Virus record (IMG/VR): IMGVR_UViG_3300020596_000011
Location: 83,887 to 147,886 of that record
DNA from: a virus
DNA: 64,000 bases
Reading direction: 5' to 3' (one strand)
Shown: positions 48,594 to 56,843 of the stretch, in pieces
How the letters are laid out: each line of letters opens with the position of its first letter
How positions within the stretch are numbered: the first letter of the stretch is position 1
Translations under genes and position numbers: made by a program
The notes under the pieces: model-generated
What the model was told of the DNA's origin: nothing
What the model saw: only the letters and a program-made list of their open reading frames with translations
The model's database searches: none

Positions 48594-48957
48594 CATCGGG
48601 GGTAGCCTCTTTTGCAAACTTAGAGAAGCCTGCTTGGTCGTGTCGGTTAAATGCAACGATGTCCGTAAGGACAACTTCTTGAATTAAGTCTTCTGTTATA
48701 GTTTTGTCGGCTTCTTCAAACTCTACGTAGAAACTGCTCATAAAACCGTGAGCGATTACTACAGAGCCGCGCTTGACATGCTGTAAAGCATGACGAGCTA
48801 CATCGTCTTTCGCAACTACCGTGTGGGGGAAGGATTCACCTCGGCTGTTTACGATACCGATATCAAATTTAACTAGGGAGCCGCCGTTTCGGCGGGTTTT
48901 TACGTTAAGGTCAGAAGTTACAACCCCCATCAACTCACACCTGAAGTACGAAAACAT
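48583..48957 (-). CDS. ssb: SSB-like OB-fold protein
   Basis: 124 residues. MFSYFRCELMGVVTSDLNVKTRRNGGSLVKFDIGIVNSRGE and later RHALQHVKRGSVVIAHGFMSSFYVEF fit a bacterial-type SSB OB fold (first strand, G-x-V, central KRG-VVIxG). The acidic end is ATPDDEV rather than the bacterial DDDIPF. It is led by a clear promoter (48993-49021) and AAGGATT. It would protect ssDNA; a gp32-like candidate exists as well. Confidence 0.7.
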   Translation of the reverse strand: MFSYFRCELMGVVTSDLNVKTRRNGGSLVKFDIGIVNSRGESFPHTVVAKDDVARHALQHVKRGSVVIAHGFMSSFYVEFEEADKTITEDLIQEVVLTDIVAFNRHDQAGFSKFAKEATPDDEV

Positions 48958-48992
48958 TTTTAAATCCTTTTTAAAATTTCTAGCACTTCTGT

Positions 48993-49021
48993 AGTGTAAC
49001 GGGCGCTAAGAAAAAAATCAA
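48993..49021 (-). promoter_or_regulatory. Sigma70-like promoter of the ssb/chaperonin/exonuclease unit
   Basis: On the minus strand TTGATT, exactly 17 bases, TACACT, 36 bases before the ssb ATG. It overlaps the end of the upstream gene. Confidence 0.6.
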
Positions 49022-50829
49022 GCGAGGCTGTTCCAGTCTAGGTGCTGGGCGGTCGAGAGAGGGTTGTCGCAAGTAGGAGCACCCGTGAGGCTCCTCTTAC
49101 CTTCGCGTGCTTTGTTTGACGCAGCGGTGTAATGCCCTAGATACACGTCTTTGTAAATGACCGTTTGAACTTCTTTCGATAGCTTAAAAGGTATATTAAA
49201 GGTATCCGTAAATTCCTTTACCGCAGGTTTAAACGATTCCAGTCTGCCACCCAGTCTTTGCTGTATAACAACGAATACAGCGTCGATCAGTTGGTTTATC
49301 AAACTCACCATATGACTTTCAACCATAAAAGAAGGCGTAAGGTATTGAGACGTCCCCAGTTCTATACGGCACAAGCAGTGCAACATAGCGGCTCTAGGGT
49401 TGCTAAAGCGCTCAGGGTACTGTTGAAATTCAGCTCGCACAAGCTGAGGTAGCAGACCAAAGTAAAACGCGTTAAAGTCGGGCGGTAACCTTGGGCCGTG
49501 TGTGTTTAACGGGTCGTAGGGGTTAATAAACGAACATCTTTCCCAGCCTAGCGAAGCAGCGTCCAGATCCTTTGTGTGCTCGTTAAAGTCAAAAAATTGC
49601 TGAGTATACGGGGGAAGCTCGCGCATAGGCGGAAACCCCTCAAGCGTGCGATCCGCTTTTGCTCGGTCGACATCTAGTTTGCCGTGGCGTGTGTAAGTAA
49701 GCCAACAGAAAGGCCGATGTTGATAAATGACAGCTACTTTACGGTAGTTCTCAAGCACTAGCTCATGGTACTTGGCAAGCTGCTCCGTAGAGGAGAAGAG
49801 CCACTGATCTGGCGCCTCGCCGCAATCCACACGCCTGAAGTACTCTACCCACCACGTGTAACGCGCCATCTCGGTAATGTTTTCACGGTAAGGGATGAAC
49901 ATGGGCGCTACGCTCTCGTTCATGTCGAGTTCGCCCGTGTAGTAGTGGTCGGTACGAAAGTCTAAAAACACTTTTAATTGTGCATGGAGTTTATACTTTT
50001 CGTCTCGTTCAGGCAAACCCCCGGATGCACGTTGCAGCACTAAGCCTCGGAGGGTTTTCTCAATTGCTTCGGTGTATTGGATGGACGAAGAAAAATCGTT
50101 GTTCCGTGCTTTGACAGCAGCGAAGTAAAAATAATCTTTTGGCTTTTCTACGTAGGTGGTTATCCACTTTAAAAACGTAGTGAAATACTCGGGGCGCAGT
50201 CGCGGGTGAATATCAAAGGGGGTCATGTAGATATGCGCTATTTTCTCTGCGGGCTCTTCGGGCTCAAGTTGTACGGCTATGTGCCCGAAGCGCATAGGTA
50301 AGGCTAGGCGCGTCATGAGGCAGCTACGTCTCTCTATACCGTCCCAGAATTCTAACCCACCAAACAGAAAAGTCAGGATTTTCGAAAACAGAAACTGGAT
50401 ATCGTCGCTGTCTTCAGGGTTTTGCCACGCTGCGGGACTGACGCAACCAATACGCTCGTCTAGTATCTCTAAAAGCTCGCGATGCGTAGCGACGGGCATC
50501 GGGATAACATCCATCTTGGTCGGGTTACAAGTGAAATACTCGTAAAACACGTTACCGGAGACGTCAGGGCTAGGGAAGTAGGGGTCAATGAGAGGACGGA
50601 AGTTAACCATGTCCGTTTTTGAATTTTCATGAAACTCAATAAAAGAGGGGTCGTATACAACGCGCCCGTTGAAGGAGCCGTTGAATGCGGGGTTTACGGT
50701 AGGGCGCTTCCCTGCGGCGTAGAGAGCTTTAATCTTCTCTAGAGTAGGGTCACGTACCACGACGTCGTCGTGAAGAGTAGTAGATCTAAGCGCCGTGACA
50801 TTTGCAATAGCTCGTTTTTTCTTAATCAC
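49018..50829 (-). CDS. Large unknown protein, 603 aa
   Basis: ATG with AGGAT upstream, 13 bases after the winged-helix gene. The basic start (MIKKKRAIANVTALRS) is followed by an aromatic-rich soluble protein (FYEYFTCNPTKMDVIPMP; YTEAIEKTLRGLVLQR; TWWVEYFRRVDCGEAPDQW). No nucleotide-binding, metal-binding or membrane motif is seen. Being between the initiator-like gene and ssb suggests a replication or early takeover role, which is inference only. Confidence 0.65.
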   Translation of the reverse strand: MIKKKRAIANVTALRSTTLHDDVVVRDPTLEKIKALYAAGKRPTVNPAFNGSFNGRVVYDPSFIEFHENSKTDMVNFRPLIDPYFPSPDVSGNVFYEYFTCNPTKMDVIPMPVATHRELLEILDERIGCVSPAAWQNPEDSDDIQFLFSKILTFLFGGLEFWDGIERRSCLMTRLALPMRFGHIAVQLEPEEPAEKIAHIYMTPFDIHPRLRPEYFTTFLKWITTYVEKPKDYFYFAAVKARNNDFSSSIQYTEAIEKTLRGLVLQRASGGLPERDEKYKLHAQLKVFLDFRTDHYYTGELDMNESVAPMFIPYRENITEMARYTWWVEYFRRVDCGEAPDQWLFSSTEQLAKYHELVLENYRKVAVIYQHRPFCWLTYTRHGKLDVDRAKADRTLEGFPPMRELPPYTQQFFDFNEHTKDLDAASLGWERCSFINPYDPLNTHGPRLPPDFNAFYFGLLPQLVRAEFQQYPERFSNPRAAMLHCLCRIELGTSQYLTPSFMVESHMVSLINQLIDAVFVVIQQRLGGRLESFKPAVKEFTDTFNIPFKLSKEVQTVIYKDVYLGHYTAASNKAREGKRSLTGAPTCDNPLSTAQHLDWNSLA

Positions 50830-50842
50830 TGGTTTGTAAATC

Positions 50843-51832
50843 CTATTTAGAACGTGTGTGGGTATTTAAGCGTTGCGTTAATGAAAGAGATTCGGTAAAA
50901 TCTGTAGCCGCTTCGTGAAGAGCGTGTTCCGCAGCGGCATGAACTTCGGGCGTAGTTGCATCGTGTAGGAGAGCTACGCGGAATTCTTCTTCTACTAGTA
51001 ACCCCGAGTTCACAGGGAGGTTAAACCGTTCAACGGCACTCAGTAAATGGCTCAGCTCCGTTCTGTAGGGTACCACGAGAGTATTGGCTGTGTTTGTATT
51101 AGCGAAGAGCAAAAACGGGCACAAGGAGAGTTTTCGATAGTCGAAGCAGTCAATCATCGGTGGAATCCCTGTAGTGTACTGCTTATGTACCAGAGCACGG
51201 GCGGTCTCTATTTCAAAAGCCGAGGATGCGCAGTATTCAAAAACAGATTCAAGGTACTCGTTCCCTAGGGCTTTGTATATAGCTGCACGGCTAGGGCGAA
51301 GCTGGCGTGCCAAATTAAGCGCTGTCAGGTCGGACGCTAGCAAACCAACAATATCGTAGCTCTCTGTAAAGATGCGAAGACCTCGTTTAAGTAGTTCGGC
51401 CCTTATTATTACGGTATTGCGATTCAAACTAGACTTGTAGCTAAAGAAAAAGGAACCGGGTAACCGTGTACCTTGGCGTAGAGATGTTCTGCTTTTGGTG
51501 GATTCACCTACCGGAGAGGTAAGCCAGTTACTCATAGGCTTGAGTGTGTACTGGGGATGGTTACCGGCGGTATGCGTAATATCAAGTACACCCCGAGACG
51601 TTAAATGTCTAAGTGCGGCAGCAACAGCGGTCTTTCCCATCCCTGTTGCGTCAGTGAGATTCTGGCGAGACGGCATGAAGGCGTCCGAGTGAAACAATAG
51701 ATGCATCAGGATAACAAACCCCCCCGAATCGAGCCTTAAATCCAAAAGCTCCCGCCGCAGCGTAAGGTACTTAGTTGTTTTAGCTTTTACCGCTTGATAC
51801 GTACTCTCAACATACTCTGATTTCCCTAACAT
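50843..51832 (-). CDS. Winged-helix DNA-binding protein, replication-initiator-like
   Basis: 329 residues; first minus-strand gene beside the repeat-rich region. Residues about 30-110 form a helix-turn-helix/winged-helix unit (GFVILMHLLFHSDAFMPSRQNLTDATGMGKTAVAAALRHLTSRGVLDITH), with the recognition helix at MGKTAVAAALRHL. The rest is helical. Plasmid and phage Rep proteins use such domains to bind iterons, and this gene sits next to 28-bp direct repeats. It could equally be a transcription regulator of the divergent region. Its upstream sequence lacks a clear ribosome-binding site. Confidence 0.6.
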   Translation of the reverse strand: MLGKSEYVESTYQAVKAKTTKYLTLRRELLDLRLDSGGFVILMHLLFHSDAFMPSRQNLTDATGMGKTAVAAALRHLTSRGVLDITHTAGNHPQYTLKPMSNWLTSPVGESTKSRTSLRQGTRLPGSFFFSYKSSLNRNTVIIRAELLKRGLRIFTESYDIVGLLASDLTALNLARQLRPSRAAIYKALGNEYLESVFEYCASSAFEIETARALVHKQYTTGIPPMIDCFDYRKLSLCPFLLFANTNTANTLVVPYRTELSHLLSAVERFNLPVNSGLLVEEEFRVALLHDATTPEVHAAAEHALHEAATDFTESLSLTQRLNTHTRSK

Positions 51833-51929
51833 AAACCCTCTCAGTAAATTGCGATCAATACTACTTTCAACCGTATCGGCAGACCCAAACGAAAGTCAAG
51901 CTCTATTTCTACCTGACCTAGAATTCAAC

Positions 51930-52161
51930 CCAAGGGGTACCCTGGTATCAAAACCGGACAGGGGGTACCCTGGTATCAAAACCAGCCAAGGGGTACCCTG
52001 TCCGGTTTGAAGGATAGCTTGTCCGGTTTTAATTTCCAAACAGGTACCCAACTAGTGCTTGTTAAGGTACCCACCCCGGTCATGTAAAGCAAAATTCTAA
52101 GTTTGTAATCAACCTGGGGTAGGCTGGTTTTAGGTACCCCCCCTGCCCGTGCGACGGGCAG
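51930..52161. repeat. Origin-like repeats: 28-bp direct repeats around GGTACC, and a hairpin
   Basis: GGTACC occurs six times in 203 bp (51936, 51964, 51992, 52043, 52066, 52133), the first three exactly 28 bp apart within GGGGTACCCTGGTATCAAAAC-type units. AAACCGGACA (51951-51960) recurs inverted as TGTCCGGTTT at about 51999-52008 and 52020-52029. CTGCCCGT/ACGGGCAG (52143-52161) forms a perfect 8-bp hairpin with a three-base loop. This is the layout of an iteron-type origin or a multi-site operator between divergent transcription units. Confidence 0.6.
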
Positions 52162-52218
52162 CTATTAATAATAACTAATAAAAACTTATTAATAAAAAAA
52201 AAAACTAACAATAAAACC
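52162..52218. other. AT-rich tract, possible DNA-unwinding element
   Basis: About 57 bp containing almost only A and T (TATTAATAATAACTAATAA and a run of eleven A) directly after the hairpin. In an iteron origin this would be the melting site. Confidence 0.5.
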
Positions 52219-52497
52219 AATGCGCGAGGCGCAAATTGCTGCGCGCTCCGCTTGCACACTTCGGAATCCGGAAGGCGGTGGATCATTCTTACCTCCAGCA
52301 ATGAAGCCAACTCCCTCCTGAAGGCATTTCCTCTCTGAAGCCTACTTTTAGCCCTCCTGTGATGCCCTAGACCTCTGACCCTTGTCAGTGTAGCCATTGA
52401 GCTTTAGAACGTCACCTTGAGGCTGAAAACAACTTTCCCCTGTAGCCCTGTGCCCATGTAGCCAAAAGTAGCACCATTGCAAAACTAGAACATCCAA
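52219..52497. other. Non-coding remainder of the divergent region
   Basis: No convincing gene on either strand. It contains a GC-rich block (GCGCGAGGCGC..GCTGCGCGC, about 52223-52246), an imperfect palindrome CTTCGGAATCCGGAAG and four copies of TGTAGC (near 52389, 52441, 52457, 52508). Its use is unknown; it may include more protein-binding sites or a leader. Confidence 0.4.
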
Positions 52498-52505
52498 GGT
52501 AAAAT
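52477..52505 (+). promoter_or_regulatory. Sigma70-like GTAAAAT promoter of the virion gene operon
   Basis: TTGCAA (52477-52482), 17 bases, TAAAAT (52500-52505), 27 bases before the ATG at 52533. The best -35/-10 pair among the plus-strand GTAAAAT elements. Confidence 0.6.
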
Positions 52506-52532
52506 CATGTAGCAACTCATGAAGGATTTGAA

Positions 52533-53369
52533 ATGATTAATAAAACTAGCATTTCTGATGTGAATACTACCCCTGGACTGACTGGAATTGGGAACCTACT
52601 GGGTAAAAGCCCTGTAGCCTCCTTCAATCTCGACGGCATAGAAAATCTTATCAACACCAAAGGGTTTTTGGGGTTTCATATCAAATCGGCGATAAATCCC
52701 GACAGAAACACGGTCACTGCTGGCTTAAATCCTAACGATAACGGCTACTCACGTATTTTCTACTCTGTTCATCCTGTACGTCTGGTGCCAACAAACATGA
52801 GCCTGACGGATACCCTTACGCGTGTCGGGTTAGCGATTCAAGGCAGTTCTGTACTCAACCTTTCTGGATCCTACTTAGACAACCCAAACGCAAGAGTTCA
52901 CGCAAAAACCGGCGACCTTATTGTAATGAACCCGAGTTTCACCGAGGTCTACGATCAGATCGTCGACTACGACGGAGAAGCGGTACTAAAACTTCACTAC
53001 CCTGCCCGTGAGGTGGACTACCTAGCGTCCTCGAAACAAGCCTTCGAGTTTGGCGTAGACTTCCTACTTACCCCGGACGGCTCAATTCAGTGGCTGAGAG
53101 GTGCACTCAGTCCTTCCAAGGGGGACGTGCTTAGCATCGTGTACACAGCCTCACCCATCTACGTAGTAAACCGCGTAGAGCATAGTTTGCGAATTCTGCC
53201 TAGTAACACCACGGGCAACGGTAGTAGCCCAAGACAAGCGCGCTACGCGCCTCAACTGCTTTTAGCCAATCTCTCAAACGTTCGATCCGAGGGACCTTCC
53301 TTTGACCCATTCTCACTTCCTGTCGTCCAAGACTGGCAAAAATATTTACTCGCTCACGAAAAATACTAA
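52533..53369 (+). CDS. Virion structural protein, neck/connector-like
   Basis: ATG with GAAGGA upstream. 278 residues. The central part (REVDYLASSKQAFEFGVDFLLTPDGSIQWLRGALSPSKGDVLSIVYTASPIYVVNRVEHSLR) is a beta domain common in phage neck and tail-tube-associated proteins. First gene of a plus-strand operon whose next members resemble tail-completion proteins. The exact role is not settled. Confidence 0.6.
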   Translation: MINKTSISDVNTTPGLTGIGNLLGKSPVASFNLDGIENLINTKGFLGFHIKSAINPDRNTVTAGLNPNDNGYSRIFYSVHPVRLVPTNMSLTDTLTRVGLAIQGSSVLNLSGSYLDNPNARVHAKTGDLIVMNPSFTEVYDQIVDYDGEAVLKLHYPAREVDYLASSKQAFEFGVDFLLTPDGSIQWLRGALSPSKGDVLSIVYTASPIYVVNRVEHSLRILPSNTTGNGSSPRQARYAPQLLLANLSNVRSEGPSFDPFSLPVVQDWQKYLLAHEKY

Positions 53370-53382
53370 AGGAACCAGCAGC

Positions 53383-54231
53383 ATGCAAGACTTAGACAAA
53401 AAGAACGACCCTCTCAATGCGGAACAACCACCGAAAGACGTGAAGAAGCTCGTAGCGGCATTCCAAACTGTATTTGAACACCAAAACGGGCGCATGCCTG
53501 ACGAAGGCGAAGTAGGTGAATTTCTACAAGCTGCTGGCCTAGAGGAAGAAGTAGACAAGAGTGAAGGCGATGAACCCGATGTGCTACATACCCAGGTCAT
53601 TGAAAGTAAGAACGGTGACCCTTTGTTTTACCTTCTACCAAACGACCGCTGCTTTGACGTAGAGCAAGGCGCGTGGCTTTCCAATGTTCCCAGTTTTGTC
53701 GCAGAGCTTCAAGCAAGACCTATGAACCGAGAAGATTTAGTTCCTATGATCATTCATGGTCTTGTAGACCCTCAAAGTTTCGCGGCGCTTAAGGAAAGAA
53801 AGCTCGTGAGCAATGTAGTAGTTCGGTTGTACGACCAAATGAACCAGCAGCAAGAGTTAGTTAAATCGGTTGATTCGGTTGATTCTGACGAAGGTTACGA
53901 CTTGTTCAATGACGGTGATTTTGACGACAGCGACTTGAACGAATTCGGCACAAACGAAAGCAATGGCGTCGAATTTGCGCCGTTGGTTGAAGCTCAGGTT
54001 GGTCCCAACCAAGTCGACGAGCTGTTTCGCCTAGCTCAAATCTACACGCTCGATAAGCGTCTTGAGGAAGCGATTCGCAAAATAGTACGCGACGAAATTG
54101 GCGTAACGTCAGTTGAGCCACTTGAGCAATCGTTGGACCTCGCAGCGGCAGACCGCATGCATCAAGCCGATGCAGCGGCTAATGAAACCAGTAACGCTGG
54201 GGTCGTCCCTGGTAACTACTCACCGGTGTAA
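53383..54231 (+). CDS. Acidic virion-operon protein, 282 aa
   Basis: ATG at 53383 with AAGGA upstream is preferred over an ATG at 53302 inside the previous gene. It is strongly acidic (DLFNDGDFDDSDLNEFG) with helical ends (KKLVAAFQTVFEHQNGRMPDEGEVGEFLQAAGL; EAIRKIVRDEIG). The acidic, helical nature is typical of scaffolding or head-assembly proteins. Unproven. Confidence 0.55.
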   Translation: MQDLDKKNDPLNAEQPPKDVKKLVAAFQTVFEHQNGRMPDEGEVGEFLQAAGLEEEVDKSEGDEPDVLHTQVIESKNGDPLFYLLPNDRCFDVEQGAWLSNVPSFVAELQARPMNREDLVPMIIHGLVDPQSFAALKERKLVSNVVVRLYDQMNQQQELVKSVDSVDSDEGYDLFNDGDFDDSDLNEFGTNESNGVEFAPLVEAQVGPNQVDELFRLAQIYTLDKRLEEAIRKIVRDEIGVTSVEPLEQSLDLAAADRMHQADAAANETSNAGVVPGNYSPV

Positions 54232-54233
54232 TC

Positions 54234-55007
54234 ATGGCAGACGAGAAGAGCCCTTTTGATGAAGCGCTCGAGTTCTTTGGTCGTGTGGCTAAAGGATTAG
54301 AGATCGGTATTATCAAAGCTATGACAGCTTCTCCTTTGCTTATAAAGCAAGAATTTGCATCGCAAGCAAAGCGCAAGCTCAACACATCCAGAGACACTTA
54401 CCTAGCCGCCATAGATATCGACATTAAAGGTGGCGTTATTATAGTAGAACTTGACCCTAAAAACTGGTTGGCGCAGGCTGTAGAAGATGGTGCCAGTGCA
54501 TTTGACCTTCATAAAATGCTACAGACGTCTCAAAAAGTGAGAATAAGCCGTGAAGGCTTTCGCTGGCTAACGATACCGATGGAGAAAACAAAGAGCAGTA
54601 CACTCAATCCCGGAACAAGTGTAGGGCAGCAACTTGACCAAAAGATTCGAAACGCCTTGAACGGTAAACCTCGCTGGACAATCCCCTACACAAGCCAACG
54701 ACCCGATGGCACAGTGACGTCAGCCGAAACTCTAATCACTAAAGACCCCGAGCTTATAGGGCTCTCAAGAATCCGTCGGTACTCTAGCCCTGAAGACCCA
54801 CCGCGAGGGAAGCGCCCTATTTCAAGTCAATTTGTTTTGTTTCGTAGGATGTCTGAAAATCCTCGCAGTAAATCGTATGGCCGGTGGCAGCATCCTGGAA
54901 TTACAGAAAGAAGTCTGTTTCCTGCTGTAGAGACTTGGGCGAACACGACGTTAATTAAGATTATTGAAAAAATTATGACCAATTCGGTAGACAAGGAATT
55001 GAAATGA
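54234..55007 (+). CDS. Tail-completion/neck-like protein
   Basis: ATG two bases after the previous stop. 257 residues. Residues 60-105 (DIDIKGGVIIVELDPKNWLAQAVEDGASAFDLHKML) and the C-terminus (GRWQHPGITERSLFPAVETWANTTLIKIIEKIM) resemble the gp10/gp14-like head-tail joining proteins, where HPG precedes a helical end. Probably part of the neck. Confidence 0.6.
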   Translation: MADEKSPFDEALEFFGRVAKGLEIGIIKAMTASPLLIKQEFASQAKRKLNTSRDTYLAAIDIDIKGGVIIVELDPKNWLAQAVEDGASAFDLHKMLQTSQKVRISREGFRWLTIPMEKTKSSTLNPGTSVGQQLDQKIRNALNGKPRWTIPYTSQRPDGTVTSAETLITKDPELIGLSRIRRYSSPEDPPRGKRPISSQFVLFRRMSENPRSKSYGRWQHPGITERSLFPAVETWANTTLIKIIEKIMTNSVDKELK

Positions 55008-55939
55008 GTTTTTACGCACCACATATTTCGTTAGCCGCTGTTCTTAAGGATAAGGTAGCTAATCTCGAAAACTACGCACCCGACCTGTTCTTAGTCTTCG
55101 AAGAATTTATTTGCATTCCCGATTCCGCCGCCCTTGTGGGCGGCTACAAGTACGTCAAGCAAATCATGGAGTCGCTCGTAGGCCCTAACAAGAAACCCAT
55201 TGATGTGCAGCTCTACAACACCCCGACACCGCCCGGAAACTATGCCTTGTTTGTTGAGTTCCTTGGAAGCTCGGGCGAGGAGCAATTCTTAGGTGAGCAC
55301 GCAGGCTACTCCTACACGCCTAACGTCACGAAGAAGATCTTTACTTCTTTTACACCACGCAATCTGCTTGCTTCCTGCCCAAAGACATTGATATTAAACC
55401 CTGCGGAAATTAATGAATGTGCTCTTTGGCCTCTTCAAGAAGCTGCGGTTTCAACATCAGCTGACTGCGAAGAAACATTTATTCTAAAGTCGGTTATTCT
55501 TTTAAACGGGCTTTTAAATCTTGAGTTTGACCGCGCAATCGACAAAAGTTTATTAGGCCGAAGTTGGGTTACTAGGGCTCCGTCGTTCGGCACGGTTAAC
55601 GCTTACTCTGGTACCATCGACGATGTGCGCTTGCGGGTTATTCTTAGAACCGTAGGCGAAATCGAAATACACTTACTCATGGCTATGTTGACACGTTGGC
55701 TTATTAAGCTAGCACGTACCGATTTGAGGTTTACAGCCGACAATCTTCAAGCGTCTCGGGTCACGCAAGGCGCTCCTTCGTTAGAGTCCGAAAGCCCAGA
55801 TGTCTTTGTGACCGCCTTTGACTTTTCCTGCCGTTCAGGCGATACTTGGATCTCAAACCGTACTCCAACATCTAGTCATATGGGTCTGGCTGTTGGAGCC
55901 GAGAGTACCGACGAAAGCGAGACCATCCTATATGTCTAA
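55004..55939 (+). CDS. Virion protein, 311 aa, probably neck or tail terminator
   Basis: ATG overlaps the previous stop (ATGA). Contains no catalytic motif; segments GNYALFVEFLGSSGEEQFLGEHAGY and DVFVTAFDFSCRSGDTWISNR look like beta-sheet virion proteins. The operon place after a tail-completion-like gene suggests a tail terminator or connector. Confidence 0.55.
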   Translation: MSFYAPHISLAAVLKDKVANLENYAPDLFLVFEEFICIPDSAALVGGYKYVKQIMESLVGPNKKPIDVQLYNTPTPPGNYALFVEFLGSSGEEQFLGEHAGYSYTPNVTKKIFTSFTPRNLLASCPKTLILNPAEINECALWPLQEAAVSTSADCEETFILKSVILLNGLLNLEFDRAIDKSLLGRSWVTRAPSFGTVNAYSGTIDDVRLRVILRTVGEIEIHLLMAMLTRWLIKLARTDLRFTADNLQASRVTQGAPSLESESPDVFVTAFDFSCRSGDTWISNRTPTSSHMGLAVGAESTDESETILYV

Positions 55940-56273
55940 GAAACCGCAATCAAAAACAAGTGCGCCAAAAAAGCCACACGTTACCGAAGAAGTTTCCGAG
56001 CTTCTACCGACCACCGACAACACTGATACAAAGACGGAAGAAATTCCTCAAGTCGTAGAAGTGCTCGCCGATACCCCCGAAAGAACAATGCACTCTGAGC
56101 ACGGTGCCCTTTACGAGCTGGACGAAGCTGCGCAAACTTTGATTGCACATTTCAACCCGAGTTGGTTACCGAGCATTCGCGCTTATGCCAAGTCTCATGG
56201 GCTTTCTCCACAGTGCCCTCTCGCTCTGTGGTCGTGGTTATTTAAATCTTGGGGTGCCGTTCTTAAAACTTAA
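55932..56273 (+). CDS. Small protein with disordered N-terminus, 113 aa
   Basis: ATG at 55932 overlaps the end of the previous gene by eight bases. Residues 1-50 are Lys/Pro/Thr/Glu-rich and probably disordered; the C-terminal 60 form a compact helical domain (TLIAHFNPSWLPSIRAYAKSHGLSPQCPLALWSWLFKSWG). Reminiscent of a peptide-tethered binding module. Function unknown. Confidence 0.55.
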   Translation: MSKKPQSKTSAPKKPHVTEEVSELLPTTDNTDTKTEEIPQVVEVLADTPERTMHSEHGALYELDEAAQTLIAHFNPSWLPSIRAYAKSHGLSPQCPLALWSWLFKSWGAVLKT

Positions 56274-56291
56274 TTTTTTGAGAGGATTTTT

Positions 56292-56819
56292 GTGAAACTC
56301 GCATTTGGTTCGAAGGCCCGCAGTGGAAAAGACACCGCAGCCGAGTATCTGACCTCTCTATACGGAGGTACAAGCTTTAAGTTCGCCTCCGCCATCTACG
56401 ACATCTCCCGTTATGCCTACACGCGTGCAGGTCTACCCTTTGAAAAAAACGCTAAGCTGCTTCAGTTTTTAGGGACAGACTTTGGGAGGTCGATCGATAA
56501 AGACATTTGGGTGAAGTCTTGCCTAGCCGACATTCAGCGGTTCGAGGACGTTAATTCTGTAGAGAACATTTTTGTTACAGACTGTCGCTTCGAGAACGAA
56601 GCTGACGCATTAAAACAAAGCGGTTTTGTCCTTGTACAGATTGACCGATCTGCCGACCTTCGTGGTGATATTGGTCGCGACCCTAACCACCCCTCCGAGA
56701 TTGCATTAGACCATTATACTCGGTGGGATTACACGATCGGCAACAACGGGACGCTCGAAGAATTTCATAATAAAATTCACACCTTATATTTACAGCTTCT
56801 CGACTCTTCCCCGCAGTAA
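56292..56819 (+). CDS. Deoxynucleoside monophosphate kinase
   Basis: GTG start with GAGGA upstream. 175 residues. P-loop GSKARSGKDTA (6-16), TDCRFENEADALKQSG and DPNHPSEIALDHYTRWD are signatures of the T4 gp1-like dNMP kinase family. Phosphorylates dNMPs to dNDPs, feeding the DNA polymerase. Immediately upstream of ribonucleotide reductase, so the two enzymes are probably co-expressed. Confidence 0.85.
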   Translation: MKLAFGSKARSGKDTAAEYLTSLYGGTSFKFASAIYDISRYAYTRAGLPFEKNAKLLQFLGTDFGRSIDKDIWVKSCLADIQRFEDVNSVENIFVTDCRFENEADALKQSGFVLVQIDRSADLRGDIGRDPNHPSEIALDHYTRWDYTIGNNGTLEEFHNKIHTLYLQLLDSSPQ

Positions 56820-56843
56820 AATGGAATTTCCACTTCTCTAAAC

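Noticed and set aside
52143-52161. Hairpin as a terminator
   Set aside because: No T-run follows it on either strand; the AT tract beside it is mixed A and T, more like an origin element.
52080-52397. 105-residue minus-strand open frame in the divergent region
   Set aside because: It spans the hairpin, AT tract and repeats, has no ribosome-binding site, and its composition follows the repeats rather than protein-like sequence.
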